Shown: positions 44,684-53,705 of the stretch, one piece after another
How positions within the stretch are numbered: the stretch's first letter is position 1
Layout: the number at the start of each line of letters is the position of its first letter
Origin: Fibrobacter sp. UWR3
GTDB lineage: Bacteria > Fibrobacterota > Fibrobacteria > Fibrobacterales > Fibrobacteraceae
Assembly: GCF_900143055.1 (NCBI RefSeq)
Contig: NZ_FRCW01000010.1
Location: forward strand, 1 to 64,000
Direction: 5' to 3'
DNA length: 64,000 bases
The notes under the pieces: generated by a model
What the model saw: only the letters and a program-made list of their open reading frames with translations
Database searches by the model: none
Told to the model about the DNA's origin: nothing
Position numbers and translations under genes: made by a program

Positions 44684-45415
44684 ATGAAACTCACTACCCG
44701 TGCCATTGCCGAAGCTATCGGCACATTCTGGCTTGTGTTTGGCGGCTGCGGTGCCGCCGTGCTTGCTTGCGGCGTTCCGACCACCGGTATCGGCTACGTG
44801 GGCGTGTCGCTCGCATTCGGCCTCACCGTGCTCACCATGGCATACGCCATCGGCCACATTTCGGGCTGCCACCTGAACCCGGCCGTCACGCTCGGTCAGG
44901 TTGCCGGCGGCCGCTTCCCCGCTAAGGAAGCTCCGGCCTACATCGTGGCCCAGGTCATTGGCGGCATTATCGCTGCGGCAGTGCTCTACTGCATCGCCCA
45001 GCCCGACCTCACCAACGCAGGCATCGGCGCATTCGCCACCAACGGCTGGTCCGACGCTCTCAACAACGGCCTGAACGCCTTTGGCGGCAAGACCTCCGGC
45101 ATGCTCTCCGCATTCCTCATTGAAACCGTGCTCACGGCTATCTTCCTGTTCGTGATTATGGGCGCTACCGACGGTCGCGCACCTGCAGGCTTTGCCCCGA
45201 TTGCTATCGGCCTCTGCCTCACGCTCATCCACCTCATCTCTATCCCGGTGACCAACACGTCTGTGAACCCGGCCCGCTCTACCGCTATGGCCGTGTTCGT
45301 TGGCGGGGCCGCCATCAAGCAGCTCTGGCTCTTCTGGGTCGCCCCGATTCTCGGTGGCGTCATCGGCGGCGTTGCATACAAGTTCCTTGCCGAATGCAAG
45401 TGCGAGAAGAAGTAA
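44684..45415 (+). CDS. aqpZ: Aquaporin Z-like water channel
   Basis: A 243-residue MIP-family protein with six membrane segments and two half-helices. The NPA boxes are [12 protein letters not shown] (NPA at 65-67) and [11 protein letters not shown], with the selectivity Arg directly after the second. The pattern is of the water-specific AqpZ group. Start ATG 44684 has GGAG six bases upstream; the ATG at 44672 contains that site. A TGCTAAATT extended -10-like word is at 44639-44647. A repeat and terminator follow. Confidence 0.95.
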   Translation: MKLTTRAIAEAIGTFWLVFGGCGAAVLACGVPTTGIGYVGVSLAFGLTVLTMAYAIGHISGCHLNPAVTLGQVAGGRFPAKEAPAYIVAQVIGGIIAAAVLYCIAQPDLTNAGIGAFATNGWSDALNNGLNAFGGKTSGMLSAFLIETVLTAIFLFVIMGATDGRAPAGFAPIAIGLCLTLIHLISIPVTNTSVNPARSTAMAVFVGGAAIKQLWLFWVAPILGGVIGGVAYKFLAECKCEKK

Positions 45416-45426
45416 TAACGCTCGCC

Positions 45427-45513
45427 TAGATTGCCACGTCGCAACGCTCCTCGCAATGACGTAGCATGTCATGCTCGCGAAGGCAATCGTCATGCTCGCG
45501 AAGGCGAGCATCT
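45427..45513. repeat. Mixed palindromic repeat downstream of aqpZ
   Basis: AGATTGCCACGTCGC with CGCAATGACG forms one inverted unit, and GTCATGCTCGCGAAGGC occurs twice (45468 and 45489) closing against GGCGAGCATC. The words differ from the other two repeat families. Confidence 0.65.
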
Positions 45514-45526
45514 TTCTAAAAAAAGC

Positions 45527-45566
45527 GCGGCCCCATCTGGCGACAATTGGGCCGCCATTTTTTTTT
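45527..45566 (+). terminator. Terminator of aqpZ, possibly bidirectional
   Basis: GCGGCCC pairs with GGGCCGC across a 15-base loop, with a T run on the plus strand and a run of A on the other side. Confidence 0.7.
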
Positions 45567-45572
45567 GCATAA

Positions 45573-46214
45573 TTATTCGAGACAGAATTTCCAAATTGGA
45601 ATCACATTAATGCCATCTTCTAAAACAGTTTCCGAATTCCATGTAACAATGCAACAATTTTTCACTTTAATTTCTTCTTTCGCCAAACGAATCGCGTTTA
45701 TCTCTCTTTTGAACGTGTCCAATTGCTCCATATCCCAAGCAACTTGAACGAGTCGTCTAGACTTCGTATCGAGATTCGTAACAAGGAAATCGACTTCGCC
45801 TCCATTGCGATTGATATAATATTCAATTTTATTATTCCCCCGCCGGAAGTGCAGAAAAACCAGGTTCTCCAGAAGCCACCCTTTTTCAGCATCATTCTTT
45901 GGAGTCATTGCACGAACAACCCCGGTATCAACCATATAATATTTATCAGGATTTGTTCTACGCACCGAAACGGAATCAGTCCTTAAAGATACTGGATAAA
46001 TCAAGTACGCGTCGGCCAAATAACGGAGATAATTGGAAATATATTCTCGATTGTCCGAAATCCCCATCGCCTTCAATGTACCAGAGATAGCACGAGTCGA
46101 AATTTTTCGCGCGTAATTATGGACAACATAATCTAAAGTATACCGTAGCGCAGGTACACTTGAAACTTCAATATATATAAAATTGGCATAAAAATCAAGC
46201 CAATTTCACAAGAA
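45573..46214 (-). pseudogene. 5'-truncated AAA/DUF4143 ATPase gene
   Basis: The minus-strand frame is open from 46214 and shows only the C-terminal part of the DUF4143 family: VPALRYTLDYVVHNYARKIS, then YISNYLRYLADAYLIYPVSL, WLLENLVFLHFRRG and the nuclease-like GGEVDFLVTN with a later VQVAWD. The whole N-terminal ATPase domain is missing, and the frame begins without a start signal beside the terminator hairpin of the next gene. The first ATG (46076) would give 167 residues starting mid-domain. It is AT-rich. A full-length relative lies at 24898-26265, but the two are not close copies. Confidence 0.75.
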
Positions 46215-46220
46215 ATTGGC
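46190..46220 (-). terminator. Terminator of the nucleotidyltransferase gene
   Basis: GCCAATTTC pairs with GAAATTGGC around a 4-base loop, followed on the minus strand by TTGATTTTTA. Confidence 0.7.
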
Positions 46221-46237
46221 ATATTTTTTTGTCCATA

Positions 46238-47407
46238 TTATTTATGACGCTTTTTATACAGGCGGAAGGCCAGGATGCGCTGTGGCGTCAGGAACACGAA
46301 CGAAGCCCAGTAGCGCAGCAGGAACCACGAGACTTCCGGGAAATCGAACGGGAGGAATGTGACCAGACGGAGGCGGTTTTTGAGCCACCAGCGCCAAACA
46401 GAGCCGCGGCGACGATCCGCAAATTTCCCGAAGTTGCCGTCGCGCATGATTTCGCGAAGGAGAATGCGCCCGCGGCGGGCATCAGGCGGGCAAAGCAGGT
46501 ATTGCGATTCCAGACCGAGGTATTCCGAAAGCGCCCACATGAGGGCACCCGCAATGCGGTTCAGGCCAAGCGACTCTAGGCGGGCAGCAACATCCGCGCG
46601 TTCACCATCAGAACTGGCCCGGAGTAACACGCAGTAATCCATCACCTGGCGCAGGCCCACCCCGAGCCCCAACAGGTGCTTGTATATGTGCGAGAGCTGC
46701 ATGACCAGCGCGAATTTGTTCGAAGGAACGTAGAAACTCGGCGCATCTTTAGTGTCGCCCGCAGGAACAAGATGCGAGGCAGGCAGTTCCGCGTTCAAGA
46801 AACGCTGCAAGCGGCTGTTTGCAAAAGGACTGCAGCGGTCAACCCCGAACCCGAAATGAACCTCTACCTCTTCCCCCAAAACCTTCTTGGAAAACAGAAC
46901 GTCGTGGTTAGAGATTCGAGCCCTTTCCAACAAATTCAACTTCTGAAGAACGCTTAAAACGTGGTCGCGACCTTCCCCCACCCAGATGTCGATATCCCCC
47001 GTCTGGCGTATAAACTTGTCCGGATAAAGCAGGGAATTCGCCTGCCCCTTGAGAATAAGCGTCTGGCAACCCTCTGCCGCAAACTTCTGCGTCAGTTCAC
47101 CCGAGCACGCATAATGCCGCTCGTTTAACGACCGGATACCCTCCGCCTGGTAGAACCACTTGAGGTAAAGCTGGTGCGGCACCCCAAGCATTTCGGGCTT
47201 CCCCGACGAAAGCGAATTGATAGCACTGAACGCGACCCCAAGAACGGACTGCCTGCCGCATTGCCTGTAGAGCCACTCCCAGTCCTCAGCAGAAACATCG
47301 CCCGCCCCAAAAACAGGAAACTCCCGCGAAGCCCCTAAGGCATATCGCAGGAGTGCAAAAAGGAGGTCAACACGCCTCGCAACAACTTTATACGTGACGG
47401 TTTGCAC
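46238..47407 (-). CDS. Nucleotidyltransferase-fold protein (PF14907-like)
   Basis: A 389-residue soluble protein. The central segment LILKGQANSLLYPDKFIRQT followed by GDIDIWVGEG (about 133-142) is the G-x-DxD core of the nucleotidyltransferase fold found in the 'uncharacterised nucleotidyltransferase' family. A later Asp-bearing strand is EVEVHFGFGVD. Such proteins occur in polysaccharide and peptide-modification loci; substrate unknown. The start is GTG 47407, which lies 20 bases inside the end of the small peptide gene, so translation is probably coupled. The C-terminus is very basic and aromatic (FRLYKKRHK). Confidence 0.8.
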   Translation of the reverse strand: MQTVTYKVVARRVDLLFALLRYALGASREFPVFGAGDVSAEDWEWLYRQCGRQSVLGVAFSAINSLSSGKPEMLGVPHQLYLKWFYQAEGIRSLNERHYACSGELTQKFAAEGCQTLILKGQANSLLYPDKFIRQTGDIDIWVGEGRDHVLSVLQKLNLLERARISNHDVLFSKKVLGEEVEVHFGFGVDRCSPFANSRLQRFLNAELPASHLVPAGDTKDAPSFYVPSNKFALVMQLSHIYKHLLGLGVGLRQVMDYCVLLRASSDGERADVAARLESLGLNRIAGALMWALSEYLGLESQYLLCPPDARRGRILLREIMRDGNFGKFADRRRGSVWRWWLKNRLRLVTFLPFDFPEVSWFLLRYWASFVFLTPQRILAFRLYKKRHK

Positions 47408-47555
47408 CTTCGTTCAAGTTGAAACCGAGTTCGTCATCGTATTCGTCTGCATCGGGGCCATCGCCGGAGCCGGCAAGCAGATACATTTCACCGCGCATAT
47501 CAATGAAACTGAGCTTCGGAGCAACGTATTCTTTCTTTTCAAACTTCAAATTCAT
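47388..47555 (-). CDS. 55-residue acidic peptide, candidate precursor or regulator
   Basis: ATG at 47553-47555 follows AGGGG at a suitable distance, nine bases after the previous gene. The peptide begins MNLKFEKKEYVAPKLSFIDM, continues through RGEMYLLAGSGDGP and ends in an Asp/Glu-rich tail. It resembles in layout the many short Bacteroidetes peptides of the type K-x-Y-x-x-P-x-L...M...LLAxSG, whose function is not settled. A Gly-Ser-Gly stretch followed by an acidic tail would also fit a leader-core precursor. Its 3' end overlaps the nucleotidyltransferase gene by 20 bases. No homologous search was possible. Confidence 0.6.
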   Translation of the reverse strand: MNLKFEKKEYVAPKLSFIDMRGEMYLLAGSGDGPDADEYDDELGFNLNEGANRHV

Positions 47556-47564
47556 ATCAACCCC

Positions 47565-48500
47565 TTACTTAATTACAACCTTCTTGCCGTTATTGAAGTA
47601 CGTACCCTTGATGGTCGGCTTCTTGTCGAGCTTGCGGCCCTTCATGTCGTACCAGCCGGTCGCCGTTGAGAACTCACCCGTGCGTGGGTTCAGCATGTAA
47701 ATTGCAGTTGTCCCTTCTTCGTCATGAAAAACCACCTCGATGGACGAAGGTAAGTCTTCTTCAATAGCAGCGATTGTTGCGTTGGCACCAGCCTTGGTCA
47801 ACGCATTGCTTTTGTTATAAACCAAGTAGCCACGGAACGGACGAATGTAAGCGCCTTCCTTGACTTTCACGAACTGGCCCTGCTGAATTTGCTTGCCGTC
47901 AACTTCCTTTGCCTTCGCAGCAAAGCCGTAAACACGACCAATGTCAGGGTCGCCCTCTTCCCAAGTTTTATAGGAATACATGCCCCGGAATTCCCAATTG
48001 TCAAACTTAAACTTGGTATCGGCACCTACGGTTTTCTTCATCGTGGTCTTGCCCGCACACCAAGCAGGGAAAATAACCTGATTTTTGTTAGGGCGGACAA
48101 AATAAGGCCTGTTTGCGGAAAATTCACCATTACTGCCCATTTGCTTCGCGTCAATTTGCCAGGTTTCTGAAGTTCCGTTAATCGCGATTCCAGTCATTTC
48201 GTAAATCTGGCCAAATTCAGAAAGACAGCCACTTGGGAAATCAAACGGCAGCATCAAGGTGCCAGGCTTGCCCCACTCACCAGAATAGTCGCGATCGTAG
48301 TAGATGGAGTCCACCTCGACATCTTCCGAAATTTCAACCGTTTCTGTCGAAGTACCGCTAATGAGAGCGGTCTTCTTACCATTAAGCATCTTGACGGTAA
48401 TAGCACCGTATTCGCCAAGTATGGAGCCCTCTTCTTGGGCAAAAGCACCCATGAAGGCGACAGATAGCGTCAAAACGGCCATTTTTTTGAAAATTTTCAT
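47565..48500 (-). CDS. Secreted protein with C-terminal sorting-like tail
   Basis: A 311-residue product with signal peptide VLTLSVAFMGAFAQEE. The mature part is beta-rich and aromatic with a central FPSGCLSEFGQIYEM segment. The C-terminus GWYDMKGRKLDKKPTIKGTY with final NGKKVVIK closely resembles the tails of Prevotella and Fibrobacter surface proteins (x-DMxGRKL...KGxYxxNGKKxxxK). It lies between wzc and the peptide gene on one strand with short gaps, so it may be a structural part of the capsule or a co-expressed surface protein. Function unknown. Confidence 0.8.
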   Translation of the reverse strand: MKIFKKMAVLTLSVAFMGAFAQEEGSILGEYGAITVKMLNGKKTALISGTSTETVEISEDVEVDSIYYDRDYSGEWGKPGTLMLPFDFPSGCLSEFGQIYEMTGIAINGTSETWQIDAKQMGSNGEFSANRPYFVRPNKNQVIFPAWCAGKTTMKKTVGADTKFKFDNWEFRGMYSYKTWEEGDPDIGRVYGFAAKAKEVDGKQIQQGQFVKVKEGAYIRPFRGYLVYNKSNALTKAGANATIAAIEEDLPSSIEVVFHDEEGTTAIYMLNPRTGEFSTATGWYDMKGRKLDKKPTIKGTYFNNGKKVVIK

Positions 48501-48563
48501 ATTAAACCTATAGATTTTAGGCCAAATATAGAAAAAAGTAAGAATAATGTAAAGTGTTGATTA

Positions 48564-50699
48564 TCACGACTTTTTGCCATAATAGCCCTTGTCATAGTAG
48601 CCGTAGCCATAATGGCCCGGTTCACGCTCGCAATGATTCATCACGATGGCAGCAGGCTTGTCAGAATAACGCTTGACTCGTTCAACGGTTTCCTTGATTT
48701 CTTCCATGCTGTGGCGACCATAGTGGAGCACAAACAAAGAGTAATCGACCAGCGGGCAAATGAGTTCGGCGTCGGTCACCAAGTTCAGCGGCGGAGTATC
48801 TACAATTACCATGTCAAACTTTTCGCGAGCCTCCTTGAGAAGTTTGTCCATGGCGTCACCACGTAACAACTCGCAGGCAGCAAGTTTCGTCTTGCCGGCA
48901 TTCATTACGCACAAATTATCAACATGTTTTTGTGAAACAGCTGTGTCAAGAGTCGCAATTCCCGCCAAAACATCAGCAAGTCCAAACTTTGAGCGTCCGT
49001 GAATTACACCTCGGCGCATATCTGCATCTATTAACAGTACCTTCTTGCCACTCGCCGCAATCGTCGCCGCCAGGTTCAGCGAAACAAAGCTTTTGCCCAC
49101 ACCAGGAATCAAGCCCATCACCAGAACAACGCTATGCTCAGGATTCGGCATCAAGAACATCAAGGCTGTCTGCAGCGAGCGGAAAGATTCACTTACTTTA
49201 TCTTCAGCATTTTGGAGCACGAACGGAGCCCCGTGGTGTAAATGCTTATGGCCACGCAGCAACTTATGCGTTGACTGAGGAATCTTTGCAAACACGCTGA
49301 GACCTGTTTCGCGCTCGATTTCGGAAGCACTCTTGGCGCCATTCCTAAGAATATACATCAAGAACACGAATAAAACTCCGAATATGAATCCAAACACAAC
49401 AGAAGCCATCAAAATACGGGATTTATTCGGCTTTGTTTGACTTTGCTCTACCTGCGCAAAATCCACTATGCGCACATTACCCACCTCGCCCGCACGCACC
49501 ACGCGCAACTGCTGGATATTGTTGAGCATGTTGGTATAGACTTCATTGTTGACAGCAACTTCCTCTTGCAGCCGCTTCACCTCTTGCTGTGTCAGCGGCA
49601 TTTTCTCAGCATTTTTCTTAAGCGCAGCCAATTCTGCACGCAACTTATTCTGCTGCTTAACAATCGTCTGCACATTCGGGTGTTCCGCCTTGAACAAACG
49701 AAGGGCAGACTGACGTTCCTGCTCTAACTGCATAATTTGACGCTGCAGTTGCCCTTCCTTGTCCAAATGAGCCTTGGTTTCACCACTTATGTCAACGGAT
49801 CCTACCTTATAGCGGTAATCGGCCAAAATCTTCTCGGCGCTATCAAGTTTCGCCTTGACCCCCGGCAACTGGCCTTCAAGGAACTCCAAAGTCTTTTCGG
49901 CTTCGGCACTGCGCATTTCCACATTCTGCCGTAAGTATGTTTTCGCAATTGTATTCAAGATTGAGGCCGCACGATCTGGATGGCGATGACTGTAGCGGAC
50001 AGAAATGATGCCAGTCTGTTTTCCCTTTTCCATGACATTCAATCCAGCTGCCAAAGCACGTTCGGCCTTCAAAGGAGTTCCGCGCACCAAGGCAAACTTC
50101 TGCCCCTTGCGAGCATCCATAAAATTCACACGAATAGCAAGAGTGTCACCCGCATATTCCTTAAAAGCAACCTCTCCAACAACGCCATCTAAGACATTTT
50201 TTTCGTCCGAAGAAACCACGGAATAGGCGCTATCGCTTTTGGCAACAGCCATCCACTTTTTCGCACGAACTTTTTCGGGGATTCGCAAGGAATCGACATC
50301 CATGCGGCCTTCCTTATGTGTAAGTCTGTCCCAAAAACCGATTGGAACCGTCCATACATAAAGATGCTCTTTCGCAACGACATCACTTAAAACCATTCGG
50401 CTCTTGATAAGCTCAATTTCTGCATCAGCAGGGCTTGCCAAATCTAGGACAGCCCCCATTTCGCCAAGAGCCTTTGTAGATTTACTGCTGGTTCCCTTGA
50501 CATTCACCTGCAACAGGACATCGCTCGTAAACAGCGGACGAACCCACATGGCATAAGTGGCGCCAAGCATTGCAGCAACAATGACAAACAGCGCAACCAG
50601 GAACTTTTTTTTCCAAAGAAGCAGGGCAAATTCAACTATGGTTAATGAATTTCCTAATGACGATATTTTTTTCGTATTCTCATTCATATTTTGAAACAT
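48564..50699 (-). CDS. wzc: Wzc-like polysaccharide co-polymerase and tyrosine autokinase
   Basis: A 711-residue inner-membrane protein that sets chain length and export of capsule or exopolysaccharide. First membrane helix at about 30-50, a periplasmic Wzz/GNVR region with coiled coil, and a second helix near 450. The cytoplasmic BY-kinase has Walker A MGLIPGVGKSFVSLNLA (about 528), Walker A' LLIDADMRRGV and Walker B VIVDTPPLN. The tail GHYGYGYYDKGYYGKKS carries six Tyr for autophosphorylation. No separate phosphatase gene is seen. ATG 50687 is an alternative start. Promoter proposed at 50760-50787. Confidence 0.93.
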   Translation of the reverse strand: MFQNMNENTKKISSLGNSLTIVEFALLLWKKKFLVALFVIVAAMLGATYAMWVRPLFTSDVLLQVNVKGTSSKSTKALGEMGAVLDLASPADAEIELIKSRMVLSDVVAKEHLYVWTVPIGFWDRLTHKEGRMDVDSLRIPEKVRAKKWMAVAKSDSAYSVVSSDEKNVLDGVVGEVAFKEYAGDTLAIRVNFMDARKGQKFALVRGTPLKAERALAAGLNVMEKGKQTGIISVRYSHRHPDRAASILNTIAKTYLRQNVEMRSAEAEKTLEFLEGQLPGVKAKLDSAEKILADYRYKVGSVDISGETKAHLDKEGQLQRQIMQLEQERQSALRLFKAEHPNVQTIVKQQNKLRAELAALKKNAEKMPLTQQEVKRLQEEVAVNNEVYTNMLNNIQQLRVVRAGEVGNVRIVDFAQVEQSQTKPNKSRILMASVVFGFIFGVLFVFLMYILRNGAKSASEIERETGLSVFAKIPQSTHKLLRGHKHLHHGAPFVLQNAEDKVSESFRSLQTALMFLMPNPEHSVVLVMGLIPGVGKSFVSLNLAATIAASGKKVLLIDADMRRGVIHGRSKFGLADVLAGIATLDTAVSQKHVDNLCVMNAGKTKLAACELLRGDAMDKLLKEAREKFDMVIVDTPPLNLVTDAELICPLVDYSLFVLHYGRHSMEEIKETVERVKRYSDKPAAIVMNHCEREPGHYGYGYYDKGYYGKKS

Positions 50700-50759
50700 T
50701 TTGTTAAAAGATTAACATAATCAAATTCGTTGGGCCGTCTAAATATGGCTTTTTCTCAC

Positions 50760-50787
50760 ATTATATTAAACAAACCCGTTTTCACAA
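50760..50787 (-). promoter_or_regulatory. Possible promoter of the wzc operon
   Basis: Minus-strand TTGTGA (50782-50787), 16-base spacer, TATAAT (50760-50765), about 60 bases before the wzc start. Confidence 0.45.
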
Positions 50788-51158
50788 AAAAATAACAAGC
50801 TCATGAGGTTTAGCACCCGATTCACATTCAAGCAACACAACTTCCCCATCAACAATACATTGACATCCTTTAACATTCATCATACAAGCATTAAGTCATT
50901 CGTGACACTCTAACAGATTTTACGATTTCGCATCAAAAATATTAACGTGCTTCATCCGGTTTCACCAATGAATCTAACAGGAATTCTGCTTTTTTTCTGA
51001 TTTTTTTGAAAATCTATCGAAATACTTACGTTAGACATATTACACCTCATCCTAAATATAACAACACTGTAACAGAAAAGCAACAACCTTCACATATTCA
51101 AAGGACTCTTAGACAACAAAAACATCCAACTCAGAAATTTCTATAGAAACCAGTGCTT
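50788..51158. other. AT-rich spacer between flippase and wzc genes
   Basis: About 370 bases with no convincing gene. On the minus strand a 28-codon frame (50952-51038, starting MSNVSISIDF) has a GAGGTG-like site upstream and could be a leader peptide. A 33-codon frame at 50782-50883 overlaps the proposed promoter. No hairpin terminator was seen after the flippase gene. Confidence 0.4.
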
Positions 51159-52679
51159 TCAAGAAATCTTTTTTAGAATTTTGATTATGGGTGTTTTCAC
51201 CAAATTTCGTTCGAAGGGATTCATAGATAGCAGGAAAAATAGAGGTATATACACAACCAAATAAACTCCAACACAAACCACCCATTTCTGCCATGAATCA
51301 ATTACAAATCCTTGCAATATTAGGTAACAAACAAATGTCATTATGATAGGCATTATAGACATCTTAAAAATGTTCATCCAAAACATAAAAACATCTATTT
51401 TTTGTCTAATTTTGTAATAGACATTCATCACAATCACTTGAGCTACAACAAGCCCAATTGCAATGCCAATTGCACAACCAATTCCACCATAATGTTTTGC
51501 AAGGGGGATTTGAATACCCAAGCTTCCTAATGCAGCCAACAAGCTAAGAATACTTCGAAATTTCACTTGATTTCTAGCTTGAAGTATCACCAATCCGATA
51601 TTTTGGATTAAATCAACCGTAAATGGAATGAAGAAAATCATCGATATAACGTAAGCATCCTCATAACCGGAGCCGGCCCACAAAACAATAAAAGATTTTC
51701 CAAATAAGAAAAAACCAGATAAAATCAAAGCAATAACACAATATTGTACCCTTCCCGTTTTTAAAAACAAATCTGATACAACTTTTTCATCAGCATTTTT
51801 AACGATCATCGCTGTAACTTTAGGCAAAAAAACATTGCTTATTGCGAGAGAAAAGCCCATGTACATACGCTGAAGTTGTATTGCAACAGCAAATACAGCA
51901 ACAGCCGCCGTCCCCACATAAGCACCCAACACAAATTGGCCAGTACTCCAATAAACCTTATCCATCACAACACTCATGAATATCCACATAGAAAAAACTG
52001 AAATCTCTTTAAGAAAGCCCCATTGAATCCGTCCAAACTTCAAACGAATTTTCAGAAAGCGTCTACAATAAAGGTAATTGCAACCCAAAGAGAGTAAATT
52101 AAAGATTGTTGTTACAACAACCATTGCAACGGCTTTGTATCCCAAAACAAGCAAAACAACCATTGTTATCGTATTTAAAAATATACGGATAATTGCGACA
52201 ATTTTCTGAAAAACAAACTGTTCATACGCAACAATAATAGAACCAAACAAGCTCAACGGGAATGTGATTGCCAAATTAGCAACCATTAACGCAAGAACCA
52301 GTTTCGTTCTTCGAAGTTCGTCCACACTCATTGCAGCATCAAAAACTCTTTCAGCATTACAACACAGAATTCCACCCACAATCAACGTCACTACGCCAAC
52401 AACACAATAAAGCAAAAAAAACATTCCAAACATTTTGTACTGTTCATTAAGCTTTCCTTCTGCACGATATTTTGCCGTATAGCGCACAATAGCATTACCA
52501 AATCCAAAATCAAGGATCGTCAAATACGCAACCACCGATGCCGCTATTGAATACAACCCATACTCAGATTTTCCCATCATGCGAAGCATAAACGGAGTAT
52601 AAATAAGGCCAACTAGGTTCTGAAGTCCCAGAACCAAATACGAAAGCGCGGCTCCAATTTTCAGTTGAGATTTAAGCAT
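51159..52679 (-). CDS. wzx: Wzx-like polysaccharide flippase
   Basis: A 506-residue membrane protein with about 12-14 helices of the MOP/polysaccharide-transport superfamily. The N-terminal GAALSYLVLGLQNLVGLIYT and MLRMMGKSEYGLYSIAASVV are typical. It moves the lipid-linked repeat unit across the inner membrane. DNA is strongly AT-rich. It is the last gene of the run that begins beyond the right edge. Substrate cannot be read from sequence. Confidence 0.92.
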   Translation of the reverse strand: MLKSQLKIGAALSYLVLGLQNLVGLIYTPFMLRMMGKSEYGLYSIAASVVAYLTILDFGFGNAIVRYTAKYRAEGKLNEQYKMFGMFFLLYCVVGVVTLIVGGILCCNAERVFDAAMSVDELRRTKLVLALMVANLAITFPLSLFGSIIVAYEQFVFQKIVAIIRIFLNTITMVVLLVLGYKAVAMVVVTTIFNLLSLGCNYLYCRRFLKIRLKFGRIQWGFLKEISVFSMWIFMSVVMDKVYWSTGQFVLGAYVGTAAVAVFAVAIQLQRMYMGFSLAISNVFLPKVTAMIVKNADEKVVSDLFLKTGRVQYCVIALILSGFFLFGKSFIVLWAGSGYEDAYVISMIFFIPFTVDLIQNIGLVILQARNQVKFRSILSLLAALGSLGIQIPLAKHYGGIGCAIGIAIGLVVAQVIVMNVYYKIRQKIDVFMFWMNIFKMSIMPIIMTFVCYLILQGFVIDSWQKWVVCVGVYLVVYIPLFFLLSMNPFERNLVKTPIIKILKKIS

Positions 52680-52717
52680 ATCTTTACTACATGGATTTTC
52701 AGAGACTATCTAAATTT

Positions 52718-53683
52718 TTACAGACATTTCCTTATTTTTTTCTCAACAGAAAACTTTAATTTCCAGATGCTAAGCAAAATTCTCGAAACACGCCATGATT
52801 TTCCTAAAGAAAATCGAATAAGTGAATCTAATTTTTTGAAACCTCCAAAGCCATTTTCAAACAACACATTCGTTTCTGGAAGCAAGCCAACAAACTCATC
52901 TTTTTTCATATCTCTCAACAAAAAAGCTGTTCGTTTCGCCTCTATTTTACGTTTTAACAAAAGCGATATGTCAAAACCATCTTTTGATTCAAAATAGTCA
53001 ATAAAAAAAAGCATCGAATTGAGTTTTTTTCTTGACACAACCTTAACAAGACTATTATCATTCGAATAGCAAATATAATGATAAAAAGCCTTTGGTACAT
53101 ACGAAATGCGTATAGGATTAAATGTCAAACAAACACAAACAAACAAATCTTCCCACACAACCAAATTCGTCGGAAACAAAAGATTATTTGAAACAAAACA
53201 CTCTCTCTTAATCAATTTATTACAGCATGAGCCATGTAAATCAAAGAAAAATTCGCGCATAACATCTCTATGATTTAACGACTTTGGTTTTTGTGGCTTG
53301 CAAATTAATTTGCTCTGATAATGAAAAATAAAATCACAAATAACCATATCAGAAGAATTCAAAACAGCACTAGCATACATTTCTTCAAGCATATTTGGTT
53401 CGACCCAATCATCAGGATCAATATGAATAACATATTCTCCAGACGCATTTTCCATACCACATTGTCTCGCTGAGCTCACGCCTCCATTTTTTTTATGCAC
53501 AACAACAACATTTGAGTGCTTATGCGCATAGTTATCACAAATCAAACCCGAAGAGTCAACAGACCCATCATCAACAAGTATTACCTCATAATCTTTAAAA
53601 GTTTGATTATCTAAGCTATCCAAACATTTGCACAAGCTTTTTTCAGCACAATAAACTGCAACAATAACAGATATCTTAGGCAT
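52718..53683 (-). CDS. Family 2 glycosyltransferase
   Basis: A 321-residue GT-A enzyme. N-terminal PKISVIVAVYCAEKSLCKCL, then EVILVDDGSVDSSG and the metal-binding HIDPDDWVEPNMLEEM at about 92-104. The C-terminal third is helical and basic and probably lies on the membrane. It adds one sugar of the repeat unit. Sugar and linkage unknown. AT-rich like its neighbours. Confidence 0.92.
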   Translation of the reverse strand: MPKISVIVAVYCAEKSLCKCLDSLDNQTFKDYEVILVDDGSVDSSGLICDNYAHKHSNVVVVHKKNGGVSSARQCGMENASGEYVIHIDPDDWVEPNMLEEMYASAVLNSSDMVICDFIFHYQSKLICKPQKPKSLNHRDVMREFFFDLHGSCCNKLIKRECFVSNNLLFPTNLVVWEDLFVCVCLTFNPIRISYVPKAFYHYICYSNDNSLVKVVSRKKLNSMLFFIDYFESKDGFDISLLLKRKIEAKRTAFLLRDMKKDEFVGLLPETNVLFENGFGGFKKLDSLIRFSLGKSWRVSRILLSIWKLKFSVEKKIRKCL

Positions 53684-53705
53684 GAGCCATTCCTTTCTTC
53701 AATTA

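Noticed and set aside
50782-50883. 33-codon minus-strand frame starting MMNVKGCQC
   Set aside because: No ribosome binding site, and it overlaps the proposed wzc promoter.
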